Shown: positions 55,598 to 62,973 of the stretch, piece by piece | Layout of the letters: every line of letters begins with the position of its first letter | Numbering within the stretch: position 1 is the stretch's first letter | Source of the DNA: Peptococcaceae bacterium | GTDB taxonomy: Bacteria > Bacillota > Peptococcia > Peptococcales > Peptococcaceae | NCBI GenBank assembly: GCA_017399005.1 | Contig: JAFQEO010000035.1 | Coordinates: 1 to 64,000, forward strand | Length of the DNA: 64,000 nucleotides | Direction of reading: 5' to 3' | The notes under the pieces: model-generated | Seen by the model: only the letters and a program-made list of their open reading frames with translations | Databases searched by the model: none | What the model was told of the DNA's origin: nothing | Made by a program: the position numbers and the translations under genes

Positions 55598-55669
55598 GTT
55601 GTCTGAAAATCGAAAAATAATTCTAATATCGGAGTTATATACCCAGTATAGAGGTATTATCAAAAAATA

Positions 55670-55698
55670 TTGACAGGAATGAAATTAAGCGATAGAAT
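55670..55698 (+). promoter_or_regulatory. Promoter of gatCAB
   Basis: TTGACA (55670-55675), a 17-base spacer and TAGAAT (55693-55698). The predicted transcript start is near 55705, at the foot of the leader hairpin. Confidence 0.85.
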
Positions 55699-55706
55699 AA
55701 CAATCA

Positions 55707-55758
55707 TAGAGGCAAAGGTGTCTTTAAGTTTAAAACTTAAAGGTACCTTTGCCTTTTT
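55707..55758 (+). promoter_or_regulatory. ANTAR-type conditional terminator in the gatCAB leader
   Basis: Two mutually exclusive folds share the same bases. Antiterminator P1: TAGAGGC (55707-55713), hexaloop AAAGGT (55714-55719), GTCTTTA (55720-55726), with A1 and G4 of the loop as required by ANTAR proteins. Terminator: 20-base arms 55710-55729 and 55735-55754, fully paired if two adjacent G-U/U-G pairs are allowed, then a T-run to 55758. The gatC start is 72 bases further on. ANTAR recognition is inferred from the loop rule and the nearby regulator gene. Confidence 0.78.
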
Positions 55759-55830
55759 CTGCTTTTAAACAGAAATGCATAGTTTATATTGTAAGAAAAC
55801 GGAAAACCAGAAAAGATTGGAGTGTGAGTT

Positions 55831-56112
55831 ATGATTAGTAGAGAAGTTGTAGAAACTGTTGCAAAGCTGAGTCGTTTGTATCTGGAAGAAGATGAAATTG
55901 TGCTGTATGCGCAGCAGTTGAGTCAGATTTTAGACACAATAGAGGAATTACGACAAATTGATACTGATAATGTAGAGCCTCTGGCACATGTGATGCCTGT
56001 TGAAAATGTATTTCGTGAAGATATGGCTGGTGAATGCTTCCGTCAGGAAAAAGTGCTGGCAAATACAACGGAACAAATGGATGGAATGTTTCAGGTACCA
56101 AAAATTGTTTAG
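55831..56112 (+). CDS. gatC: Glu-tRNA(Gln)/Asp-tRNA(Asn) amidotransferase subunit C
   Basis: A 93-residue subunit that clamps GatA and GatB together. It shows VAKLSRLYLEEDEI, the ILDTIEELRQIDTDNVEPLAHV core and the acidic FREDMAGEC tail typical of GatC. TTGGAGTGTGAG upstream of the ATG is a modest ribosome site. It is the first gene behind the conditional terminator at 55707-55758, so the whole gatCAB unit would be under that control. Confidence 0.93.
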   Translation: MISREVVETVAKLSRLYLEEDEIVLYAQQLSQILDTIEELRQIDTDNVEPLAHVMPVENVFREDMAGECFRQEKVLANTTEQMDGMFQVPKIV

Positions 56113-56124
56113 GAGGAATGCAAA

Positions 56125-57591
56125 GTGACAATATCCAGATTAACGATTCATGAGCTGCATGAGTTATTAATAAAAAAGGAAATCAGTGCCACAGAACTGA
56201 CGAAAGAGCATCTTGACCGTATTCGCCGTTTGGACAGTAATGTGAAAGCTTATATTACGGTAACCGATGAACTGGCACTGAAACAGGCGGAAGCTGTTGA
56301 TAAAAAGCTGGCTGCAGGCGAAAAAATCGGTATGCTTGCCGGGATTCCAATGTCAGTGAAAGATAATCTGTGTACAGAAGGGATTCAGACTTCCTGCGCA
56401 TCCAGAATGCTGGAAGGGTTTAAACCGCAGTATAATGCAACGGTTTTAGAAAAATTGAAAGCCGAAGATTTTGTAATGCTGGGTAAAGTGAATATGGATG
56501 AATTTGCGATGGGCTCTACTACAGAAAACTCTGCGTTCTTTCATACCCGGAATCCATGGAATCCAGATTGTGTACCGGGTGGTTCAAGCGGTGGCTCTGC
56601 TGCTTCGGTGGCAGCCGATCTGGCTGTGTATTCCCTGGGCTCCGACACGGGTGGTTCTATTCGTCAGCCAGCAGCTTTTTGCGGTGTTATAGGATTGAAA
56701 CCGACTTACGGAGCGGTATCCCGATTCGGTCTGATTGCATTTGCATCTTCTTTAGACCAGATTGGGCCGTTGGCGAAAGATGTAACAGATATAGCACTCA
56801 TTATGAATGCCATATCTGGCTATGATAAAAAAGATTCCACTTCTGCAAATTGTAATTATCCAGATTACACAGCATCATTAAATAAAAGTATAAAAGGTAT
56901 GCGTATCGGACTTCCAAAAGAATATTTAGGGGAAGGCATTGATTCAGATGTAGAGGCGCAAGTGCTTGCTGCAGCTTCTAAACTGGAGGATTTAGGGGCA
57001 CATGTCGAGGAATGTTCTCTGCCTCATACTCGTTATGCCATGCCGGCTTACTATCTGATTGCACCGGCAGAAGCGAGCTCTAATCTGGGTCGTTATGATG
57101 GTGTGCGTTATGGTTTGCGTGTGCAGGCAAAGGATGTAGCCAGCATGTTCTGTGAAACAAGGAAGCAGGGTTTTGGGCCGGAAGTAAAACGTCGTATTAT
57201 GCTGGGAACCTATGCATTAAGTTCAGGGTATTATGATGCTTATTATCTGAAAGCACTAAAAGTTCGAAATCTGGTTAAACAGGATTACGATAAAGCTTTT
57301 ACACAGTATGACTGTCTGATTACGCCAACCGCACCGACAACTGCTTTGCGTAAAGGGAATAATCAAAACCCGCTGACTCTGTATAAAAGCGATATTTGTA
57401 CCATTCCGACCAATCTTGCCGGGATTCCAGGGCTATCTCTTCCGTATGGCGTAGATAGAAACGGTATGCCAATTGGTGTGCAATTATTAGGGAAAGCTTT
57501 TACAGAACCAGCTTTGCTGCAAGTTGCATATTCGCTGGAACAGAATACAAGTTTGACTAGACTGAAACCAAATCAGGGAAAGGGGATATAA
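56125..57591 (+). CDS. gatA: Glu-tRNA(Gln)/Asp-tRNA(Asn) amidotransferase subunit A
   Basis: A 488-residue amidase-signature enzyme that hydrolyses glutamine and supplies ammonia to GatB. The Ser-cisSer-Lys triad is visible: Lys79 in SVKDNLC, the middle Ser in PGGSSGGSAAS (about 150-160) and the nucleophile Ser in SDTGGSIRQPA (near 178). The start is GTG behind AGGAGG, 12 bases after gatC. Confidence 0.96.
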   Translation: MTISRLTIHELHELLIKKEISATELTKEHLDRIRRLDSNVKAYITVTDELALKQAEAVDKKLAAGEKIGMLAGIPMSVKDNLCTEGIQTSCASRMLEGFKPQYNATVLEKLKAEDFVMLGKVNMDEFAMGSTTENSAFFHTRNPWNPDCVPGGSSGGSAASVAADLAVYSLGSDTGGSIRQPAAFCGVIGLKPTYGAVSRFGLIAFASSLDQIGPLAKDVTDIALIMNAISGYDKKDSTSANCNYPDYTASLNKSIKGMRIGLPKEYLGEGIDSDVEAQVLAAASKLEDLGAHVEECSLPHTRYAMPAYYLIAPAEASSNLGRYDGVRYGLRVQAKDVASMFCETRKQGFGPEVKRRIMLGTYALSSGYYDAYYLKALKVRNLVKQDYDKAFTQYDCLITPTAPTTALRKGNNQNPLTLYKSDICTIPTNLAGIPGLSLPYGVDRNGMPIGVQLLGKAFTEPALLQVAYSLEQNTSLTRLKPNQGKGI

Positions 57592-57597
57592 CCAACA

Positions 57598-59043
57598 ATG
57601 GATTATGAAGTGGTAATTGGATGTGAAGTTCATGTTGAATTAAAAACAAAAACAAAAATCTTTTGCAGTTGCCCGACTGATTTCGGAGGTGAACCAAATA
57701 CCCATGTATGTCCTGTTTGTTTAGGATTGCCAGGTACGCTGCCAGTATTAAATAAAAAAGTACTGGAATATGCTATTAAAGCAGGTCTGGCACTAAATTG
57801 TGAAATTGCTCAGTTCAGCAAATTTGACCGGAAAAACTATTTTTATCCGGATTTAACAAAAGCCTATCAGATATCCCAGTTTGATTTGCCAATCTGTAAG
57901 AATGGTTACATTGATATCGAAACAGACAAAGGAAAAAAGAGAATTGGTATCACTCGGATTCATATGGAGGAAGATGCTGGTAAGCTAGTGCATCAGGGTA
58001 ATACTATTACAACATCTGCCGGTTCTTTAGTGGATTATAACCGGGCAGGTGTACCATTGATTGAAATTGTATCAGAACCGGATATGCGAAGTGCTGAAGA
58101 AGTAGTAGAATTTTTAAACAGTCTGAAAGCGATTATTGAATATACTGGTGTTTCTGATGCTCGCATGGAACAGGGTTCACTGCGCTGTGATGTTAATCTG
58201 TCATTGCGTCCTGTGGGGCAGATTGAATTTGGTACTCGTGCTGAAATCAAGAATCTGAACTCATTCCGTTCGGTAGAGCGTGTAATACAATATGAAATCG
58301 ATCGTCAGGTTGACATTCTTGAAAGCGGTGGCAAAGTGATTCAGGAAACCCGTACATGGGATGAGAGCAAGGGAAGAACATACAGTTTACGAAGCAAAGA
58401 AGATTCTGATGAATATCGCTATTTTCCTGAGCCTGATCTGCCGCCAGTTATTGTAATGGAAGATTATATTGAAAAATTGCGTGCTGAATTACCTGAAATG
58501 CCTAAAGAAAAACGGAGGCGTATGATTGAGAAAGACGGTCTTCCAGAATATGATGCTGGTATTATTACTGCCAGCAAAGCCCTGGTTGACTTTTACGATG
58601 CGGTGCATACGCATTATGGCGATGCAAAAAAAATCAGCAACTGGATTATGGGGGAACTGCTGGCAAAAGTAAATGCCGAAGGCATCGAACTGAATGCTTT
58701 GAAAATTCAGCCGGAACAGATGGCAGCTTTGCTAAAACTGGTTGATTCCGGTGAAATCAGCGGCAAAATTGCGAAAAAAGTGTTTGCAGAAATGTTTGAA
58801 ACCGGAAATAATCCAGGTGATATCATAAAAAAACAGGGGCTCATGCAGATTTCCGACGAAACAGCGTTAAAAACTATGATAGAGCAGGTTGTAGAAACAA
58901 ATCCAAAATCAGTGGAGGACTACAAGGCAGGAAAAACAAAAGCTCTGGGTTTTCTGGTAGGCCAGATTATGAAGCAGTCCAGAGGGCAGGCAAACCCTGC
59001 GGTAATTAACAGACTGCTGGTTGAAAAATTAAACAGTATGTAA
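57598..59043 (+). CDS. gatB: Glu-tRNA(Gln)/Asp-tRNA(Asn) amidotransferase subunit B
   Basis: A 481-residue kinase-like subunit that phosphorylates and amidates the mis-acylated t[36 protein letters not shown] (zinc cysteines), [18 protein letters not shown] and YFPEPDLPP are hallmark segments; the C-terminal YqeY-like tail binds tRNA. It follows gatA by six bases. A convergent terminator separates it from the ANTAR gene. Confidence 0.96.
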   Translation: MDYEVVIGCEVHVELKTKTKIFCSCPTDFGGEPNTHVCPVCLGLPGTLPVLNKKVLEYAIKAGLALNCEIAQFSKFDRKNYFYPDLTKAYQISQFDLPICKNGYIDIETDKGKKRIGITRIHMEEDAGKLVHQGNTITTSAGSLVDYNRAGVPLIEIVSEPDMRSAEEVVEFLNSLKAIIEYTGVSDARMEQGSLRCDVNLSLRPVGQIEFGTRAEIKNLNSFRSVERVIQYEIDRQVDILESGGKVIQETRTWDESKGRTYSLRSKEDSDEYRYFPEPDLPPVIVMEDYIEKLRAELPEMPKEKRRRMIEKDGLPEYDAGIITASKALVDFYDAVHTHYGDAKKISNWIMGELLAKVNAEGIELNALKIQPEQMAALLKLVDSGEISGKIAKKVFAEMFETGNNPGDIIKKQGLMQISDETALKTMIEQVVETNPKSVEDYKAGKTKALGFLVGQIMKQSRGQANPAVINRLLVEKLNSM

Positions 59044-59081
59044 TGTATTTCTGTTGGTCAGGCAGATAATCCTAATAATAA

Positions 59082-59129
59082 AAATAACACTTTCGAAATC
59101 AATTTAGTTTGTTTACGAAAGTGTTATTT
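59082..59129. terminator. Bidirectional terminator between gatB and the ANTAR regulator
   Basis: AAATAACACTTTCG (59082-59095) and CGAAAGTGTTATTT (59116-59129) pair perfectly over 14 bases. The minus-strand stop codon of the ANTAR gene lies at the base of this stem. Confidence 0.85.
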
Positions 59130-59724
59130 ATTTGGTACGATTCTGGTAGGTTTCGATAAGCTGCTGTGCGATTGTTTTTCGTGAAACGCAGTGATCCATA
59201 GCCTGCTTTTCGATATAGCGATGCGCTTCCGGTTCGGTCATGTTTTCTTTTTCAATTAAAAGCCATTTAGCACGGTTGATTAGTCGTATTTCCTCCATTT
59301 TTTCTTCGATAGACAACGTTTTCTTTTCAAATCGGCGAAGCCGTTCTCTAGCGCTTTCCATCCATTTTAGGGCAGTTGTTATTGTGGAACGGGATGTCGG
59401 TTTTGATAAGGTAAAAACACCATGCTGAACGAGACGACTATGTGCCTCCTCATAGATTTCATTCCTTACAAAAAGGAGAGCAACAGCGTTTCCCGATGCA
59501 CAGATATCGATAGCAAAATGAAGTCCCGCATCATCAGGCAAAGGTGTATTGATAATGATAAAGTCGTATGCTCGTTCCAGTACTTTCTGTTTAGCGGAGC
59601 TGACACTTGCAGCGGTATGTACCGGTTCGTATCTTCCTTCCGGGAGGAGTTCAAGCAGGGAATGGCTGAAAGATTCAGCGGATGAAACCAGAAGGATACT
59701 ATAGACCTGTTCCTGTAAATGCAT
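59128..59724 (-). CDS. ANTAR-domain RNA-binding antiterminator with degenerate receiver (NitR-like)
   Basis: A 198-residue regulator. Residues 1 to about 125 have the response-regulator fold, but the usual acidic pair reads SS (14-15) and the phosphorylated aspartate is replaced by Asn59 (IIINTPLPDDAG), so ordinary phosphorylation is unlikely. Residues about 128-190 form a helical ANTAR domain (RAKWLLIEKENMTEPEAHRYIEKQAM), which in characterised proteins binds leader hairpins with A1/G4 hexaloops and prevents termination. It lies 68 bases downstream of glnA, as NitR does in Clostridium saccharobutylicum. It is the obvious candidate regulator for the three leaders at 55707, 61189 and 62111. 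Confidence 0.88.
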   Translation of the reverse strand: MHLQEQVYSILLVSSAESFSHSLLELLPEGRYEPVHTAASVSSAKQKVLERAYDFIIINTPLPDDAGLHFAIDICASGNAVALLFVRNEIYEEAHSRLVQHGVFTLSKPTSRSTITTALKWMESARERLRRFEKKTLSIEEKMEEIRLINRAKWLLIEKENMTEPEAHRYIEKQAMDHCVSRKTIAQQLIETYQNRTK

Positions 59725-59792
59725 AAAACTCCTCCTTGTCTAATATATGTCTGCTGCACAGAATAATTTGAATAGAAAATGATGCTGTAATA

Positions 59793-61004
59793 TCAGTTTT
59801 TGCAATAAATATCCAGAATAGCTTTTGGAATAATTTTTTTGATAAAGGCACTTTGCGCTGCAAGGCTGCGTGCACTTTCCAGATCCTGCGGAAGTTTCTG
59901 ATACATGGCTAATGTTTTGCTGTCAGCTTTATATAAATTCACATCGGCTGGAGCAGGGAGTGCCAGTTTGTTCTGAACGCCGTGGAGACCGGCATGAATC
60001 AGAAGCGCGAATGCCAGATACGGATTAGCGGCTGGATCTGGCGAGCGAAGTTCTGCCCGTCGATATTCGCCGACTGCTGCCGGAATACGTACAAGCTGGG
60101 AACGGTTTTCACTAGACCATGAAATATAACCCGGAGCTTTATTGCTTCCAAATCGCTCATAAGAATTTTCCGTATGGTTTAGAAAAACTGTCATGTCGGA
60201 AATTTTGTCGAGAATACCGGCAATCATTGGTTGCAAGTAATCGTTACCGTCATTTGCTTTCAAAGACATATTGATATGGAAACCGCTTCCCGGTTTTCCG
60301 GCAATCGGTTTAGGGCTGAAGTCGGCATGCAAACCGTTCTTATGTGCAACGGTTTTTACAATACTCTGGAATGTGATAACATTATCAGCAGCACTCAGCG
60401 CATCAGAGTAGCGGAAATCGATTTCATTCTGTCCTGGCCCTTCCTCATGGTGTGAACTTTCCGGGCGAATACCCATCTGTTCCAGGGTAAGACAGATTTC
60501 ACGGCGAATATTTTCCCCTTTATCTTCCGGTGCTACATCCATATAGCCGGCCTTGTCATAAGGAAAAGAAGTAGGTGTACCGTTTTCATCCAGCCGGAAA
60601 AGATAAAATTCCTGTTCGGCACCGAATGAAAAGCATAGTCCAGCCTGTTCTGCAGTATGGATTGCTTCTTTCAGCAAAGTGCGAGTGTCACATTCAAATG
60701 GTGTTCCATCTGGATAGGAAATGCTGCAGAACATACGAACAACACGGCCATGTTCAGGGCGCCAGGGGAGCATCATTAATGTTTCTGCATCGGGATGGAG
60801 CAGCAAATCCGAGCGGTATTCATCGCCGAATCCTGCAATTGCTGAAGCATCAATTGCAATGCCGTATGTAAAAGCGCGGGGCAGTTCCTGCGGCATAATG
60901 GAGATATTTTTCTGTTTCCCAAACACATCGCAAAAAGCCAGACGGATAAATTTTACATCTTCTTCTTCCACAAATTGCATAACTTCCTGCTGGGAATACT
61001 TCAT
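59793..61004 (-). CDS. glnA: Glutamine synthetase, short type I
   Basis: A 403-residue enzyme making glutamine from glutamate and ammonia. EVKF-like N-terminus (EEEDVKFIRLAFCDVFG), FGAEQEFYLF, HHEEGPGQNEIDF, GSGFHINMSL, NRSQLVRIPA and RRAELRSPDPAANPYL carry the metal, ATP and glutamate sites. It is about 40 residues shorter than typical GSI-alpha, with the loss toward the C-terminus, and no adenylylation-site tyrosine region is evident. ATG at 61004 follows CAGGTGAT; an in-frame TTG/ATG farther upstream lacks a site. It forms a unit with the ANTAR gene. Confidence 0.93.
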   Translation of the reverse strand: MKYSQQEVMQFVEEEDVKFIRLAFCDVFGKQKNISIMPQELPRAFTYGIAIDASAIAGFGDEYRSDLLLHPDAETLMMLPWRPEHGRVVRMFCSISYPDGTPFECDTRTLLKEAIHTAEQAGLCFSFGAEQEFYLFRLDENGTPTSFPYDKAGYMDVAPEDKGENIRREICLTLEQMGIRPESSHHEEGPGQNEIDFRYSDALSAADNVITFQSIVKTVAHKNGLHADFSPKPIAGKPGSGFHINMSLKANDGNDYLQPMIAGILDKISDMTVFLNHTENSYERFGSNKAPGYISWSSENRSQLVRIPAAVGEYRRAELRSPDPAANPYLAFALLIHAGLHGVQNKLALPAPADVNLYKADSKTLAMYQKLPQDLESARSLAAQSAFIKKIIPKAILDIYCKN

Positions 61005-61065
61005 AACAATCACCTGCTTTATAAAAATAATAGACAATACTAGCAAACTTTATTTTTAAAATGTG

Positions 61066-61094
61066 ATTATACAGCAAATTTTTCGGGCTGTCTA
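61066..61094 (-). promoter_or_regulatory. Promoter of glnA and the ANTAR regulator
   Basis: Minus-strand TAGACA (61089-61094), a 17-base spacer and TATAAT (61066-61071). The leader of about 55 bases has no terminator-like hairpin, unlike the divergent nadE leader. Confidence 0.75.
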
Positions 61095-61151
61095 TACTCA
61101 ATTTTATATAAGGGGATATAAAAATACTGCTATCATATTAATATAAAAGAA

Positions 61152-61180
61152 TTGACAGAATGAAAACTTCGCTGTAAAAT
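61152..61180 (+). promoter_or_regulatory. Promoter of nadE
   Basis: TTGACA (61152-61157), a 17-base spacer and TAAAAT (61175-61180). Confidence 0.85.
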
Positions 61181-61188
61181 AACGCGCA

Positions 61189-61243
61189 TAGAGGCAAAGA
61201 TGTCTTTAAGGTATAAATCCTTAGAGATATCTTTGCCTTTTTT
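61189..61243 (+). promoter_or_regulatory. ANTAR-type conditional terminator in the nadE leader
   Basis: P1: TAGAGGC (61189-61195), hexaloop AAAGAT (61196-61201), GTCTTTA (61202-61208). The competing terminator has arms 61192-61211 and 61219-61238, paired throughout if G-U pairs are allowed, and a T-run to 61243. The spacing from the -10 (61175-61180) to P1 is eight bases, the same as in the gatCAB leader. A further 8-bp inverted repeat TTACAGCA/TGCTGTAA lies at 61245-61265. Confidence 0.78.
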
Positions 61244-61328
61244 ATTACAGCATGATTTGCTGTAATAGGATAGATACATTCATGAACTATCAACAGGAAA
61301 ACAGATGAAAAAAGAATGAGGGATGAAT

Positions 61329-62078
61329 ATGTTTGATGTGGAAAAGGTGACGCAGGATTGTATTATATGGATTCGAAAATTTTTTGAGGAAAACGGACAG
61401 GGGTGCAGAGCCGTAATAGGAATTTCCGGAGGGAAAGACAGTTCTGTTACTGCAGCCCTGTGCGTGGAGGCACTTGGAAAGGAACGTGTACTTGGCGTTC
61501 TGATGCCTTGCGGTGTTCAACCGGACATTGATATGGCATATCGACTGGTAAATCATTTAGAAATTTCTTATTATGAAATCAATATAGAAGAAGCCGTACA
61601 GGCTGTTGTAAAAAGTATTAGTTGTTTACCTAAACTATCAGAACAGACCAGAATCAATCTTCCTGCCAGAGTACGAATGGCAACATTGTATGCGGTATCG
61701 CAGAGCATGAATGGAAGAGTTGCAAATACCTGCAATCTGTCCGAAGACTGGGTGGGCTATGCAACCCGATATGGTGATGGTGCGGGAGATTTCAGTCCTC
61801 TATGCAATCTGACAGTTTCTGAAATTCGCCAAATTGGTCATTTTTTAGAGCTTCCTGGGGAACTTGTCGAAAAGACACCTGTTGACGGTCTGTGCGGAAA
61901 AACCGATGAGCAGAAACTTGGATTTACTTATCAGGAACTTGATGATTATATCAGGACTGGAATTATTCATAATTCAGAAACAAAAGCACGAATTGATCTG
62001 CTGCATTATAAAAACCGGTTTAAAACTGAGCCAATACCGGGATTTCCATATGACGCAGGAGGAGAATCTTTGTCTTGA
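61329..62078 (+). CDS. nadE: NH3-dependent NAD+ synthetase
   Basis: A 249-residue ATP-pyrophosphatase amidating deamido-NAD with ammonia. The PP-loop GISGGKDSS is at 31-39; NLSEDWVGYATRYGDGAGDFSPL and PVDGLCGKTDEQKLGFTYQELD are typical. There is no glutaminase domain, so it depends on free ammonia, which makes nitrogen-status control plausible. ATG at 61329 is preferred because GAGGG lies six bases upstream; the ATG at 61323 abuts that site. The -35 of the purC promoter overlaps its stop. Confidence 0.93.
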   Translation: MFDVEKVTQDCIIWIRKFFEENGQGCRAVIGISGGKDSSVTAALCVEALGKERVLGVLMPCGVQPDIDMAYRLVNHLEISYYEINIEEAVQAVVKSISCLPKLSEQTRINLPARVRMATLYAVSQSMNGRVANTCNLSEDWVGYATRYGDGAGDFSPLCNLTVSEIRQIGHFLELPGELVEKTPVDGLCGKTDEQKLGFTYQELDDYIRTGIIHNSETKARIDLLHYKNRFKTEPIPGFPYDAGGESLS

Positions 62079-62103
62079 CGAAAGAATCAGATTGGTGTAA
62101 TAT
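62075..62103 (+). promoter_or_regulatory. Promoter of purC
   Basis: TTGACG (62075-62080), a 17-base spacer and TAATAT (62098-62103). The -35 overlaps the nadE stop codon. Confidence 0.8.
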
Positions 62104-62110
62104 AATTGTG

Positions 62111-62165
62111 TTAAAGGCAAAGGCGTCTTTAAGGATAAAACCTTAAAGGCGCCTTTGCCTTTTTT
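62111..62165 (+). promoter_or_regulatory. ANTAR-type conditional terminator in the purC leader
   Basis: P1: TTAAAGGC (62111-62118), hexaloop AAAGGC (62119-62124), GTCTTTAA (62125-62132), an 8-bp stem with one G-U. The terminator has arms 62115-62134 and 62141-62160 (one G-U pair) around ATAAAA, then a T-run to 62165. The start codon of purC is 67 bases downstream. Confidence 0.78.
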
Positions 62166-62232
62166 GTATGCATTTGTATGTATGTGATACCAGAAAACTG
62201 TATCACAATGAATCAGACTGGAGGTAGTGATA

Positions 62233-62949
62233 ATGAACAAAATGGAACTGCTTTATGAAGGAAAAGCAAAAAAAGTTTATGCGACCCGGCATCCGGAACG
62301 GCTGGTTGTGTCTTACAAAGACGATGCAACAGCGTTTAACGGACAAAAGAAAGGCTCTATTTCCGGTAAAGGGATTATTAATAATCAGATGAGCAATCGA
62401 TTAATGCAGTATCTGGAACAGAATGGAATTCCAACTCATTTTGTGGAGGAACTCAATGAACGGGAGACACTGGTCAAAAAAGTGTCAATTATCCCACTGG
62501 AGGTTATTGTGCGAAATATCGCAGCCGGCTCTTTTTCAAAACGCTATGGAGTGGAAGAAGGCTTTGTGTTTCCAGAACCGACAATTGAGTTTTCTTATAA
62601 AAACGATAGCCTGAACGATCCACTGATAAATGAATATCATGCAGTGAGTATGGATCTGGCATCACAGGAAGAAGTGGAAACAATAAAACGATATGCTTTC
62701 GCTATCAATGAACTTTTGAAAGCATTCTGGGAAACCTGCGGTATTACACTGGTTGATTTTAAACTGGAGTTTGGACGCCTTAGTGGTGGAACAGTTGTGC
62801 TGGCCGATGAAATCAGTCCGGATACCAGTCGGCTCTGGGATAGTAAAACAGGAGAAAAACTGGATAAAGACAGGTTCCGCAGAGATTTAGGCAGCGTAGA
62901 AGAAGCCTACGAAGAAGTTATGAAACGGCTTAGTGAACACTTACAGTAA
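62233..62949 (+). CDS. purC: Phosphoribosylaminoimidazole-succinocarboxamide synthase (SAICAR synthetase)
   Basis: A 238-residue enzyme joining aspartate to CAIR. LLYEGKAKKVYATRHPERLVVSYKDDATAFNG, VRNIAAGSFSKRYGVEEG and LVDFKLEFGR...LADEISPDT are the expected motifs. It is the purine step missing from the operon at 3295-15178. ATG at 62233 is chosen since GGAGGT lies seven bases upstream; a GTG at 62227 abuts it. It is followed after 24 bases by a second adenylosuccinate lyase, which uses its product. Confidence 0.95.
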   Translation: MNKMELLYEGKAKKVYATRHPERLVVSYKDDATAFNGQKKGSISGKGIINNQMSNRLMQYLEQNGIPTHFVEELNERETLVKKVSIIPLEVIVRNIAAGSFSKRYGVEEGFVFPEPTIEFSYKNDSLNDPLINEYHAVSMDLASQEEVETIKRYAFAINELLKAFWETCGITLVDFKLEFGRLSGGTVVLADEISPDTSRLWDSKTGEKLDKDRFRRDLGSVEEAYEEVMKRLSEHLQ

Positions 62950-62973
62950 GCTGGCATGAAAAGGAGAAAAAGC

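Noticed and set aside
61245-61265. Inverted repeat TTACAGCA/TGCTGTAA after the nadE terminator, considered as the second ANTAR hairpin
   Set aside because: It lies downstream of the terminator, has a five-base loop and has no counterpart in the other two leaders.
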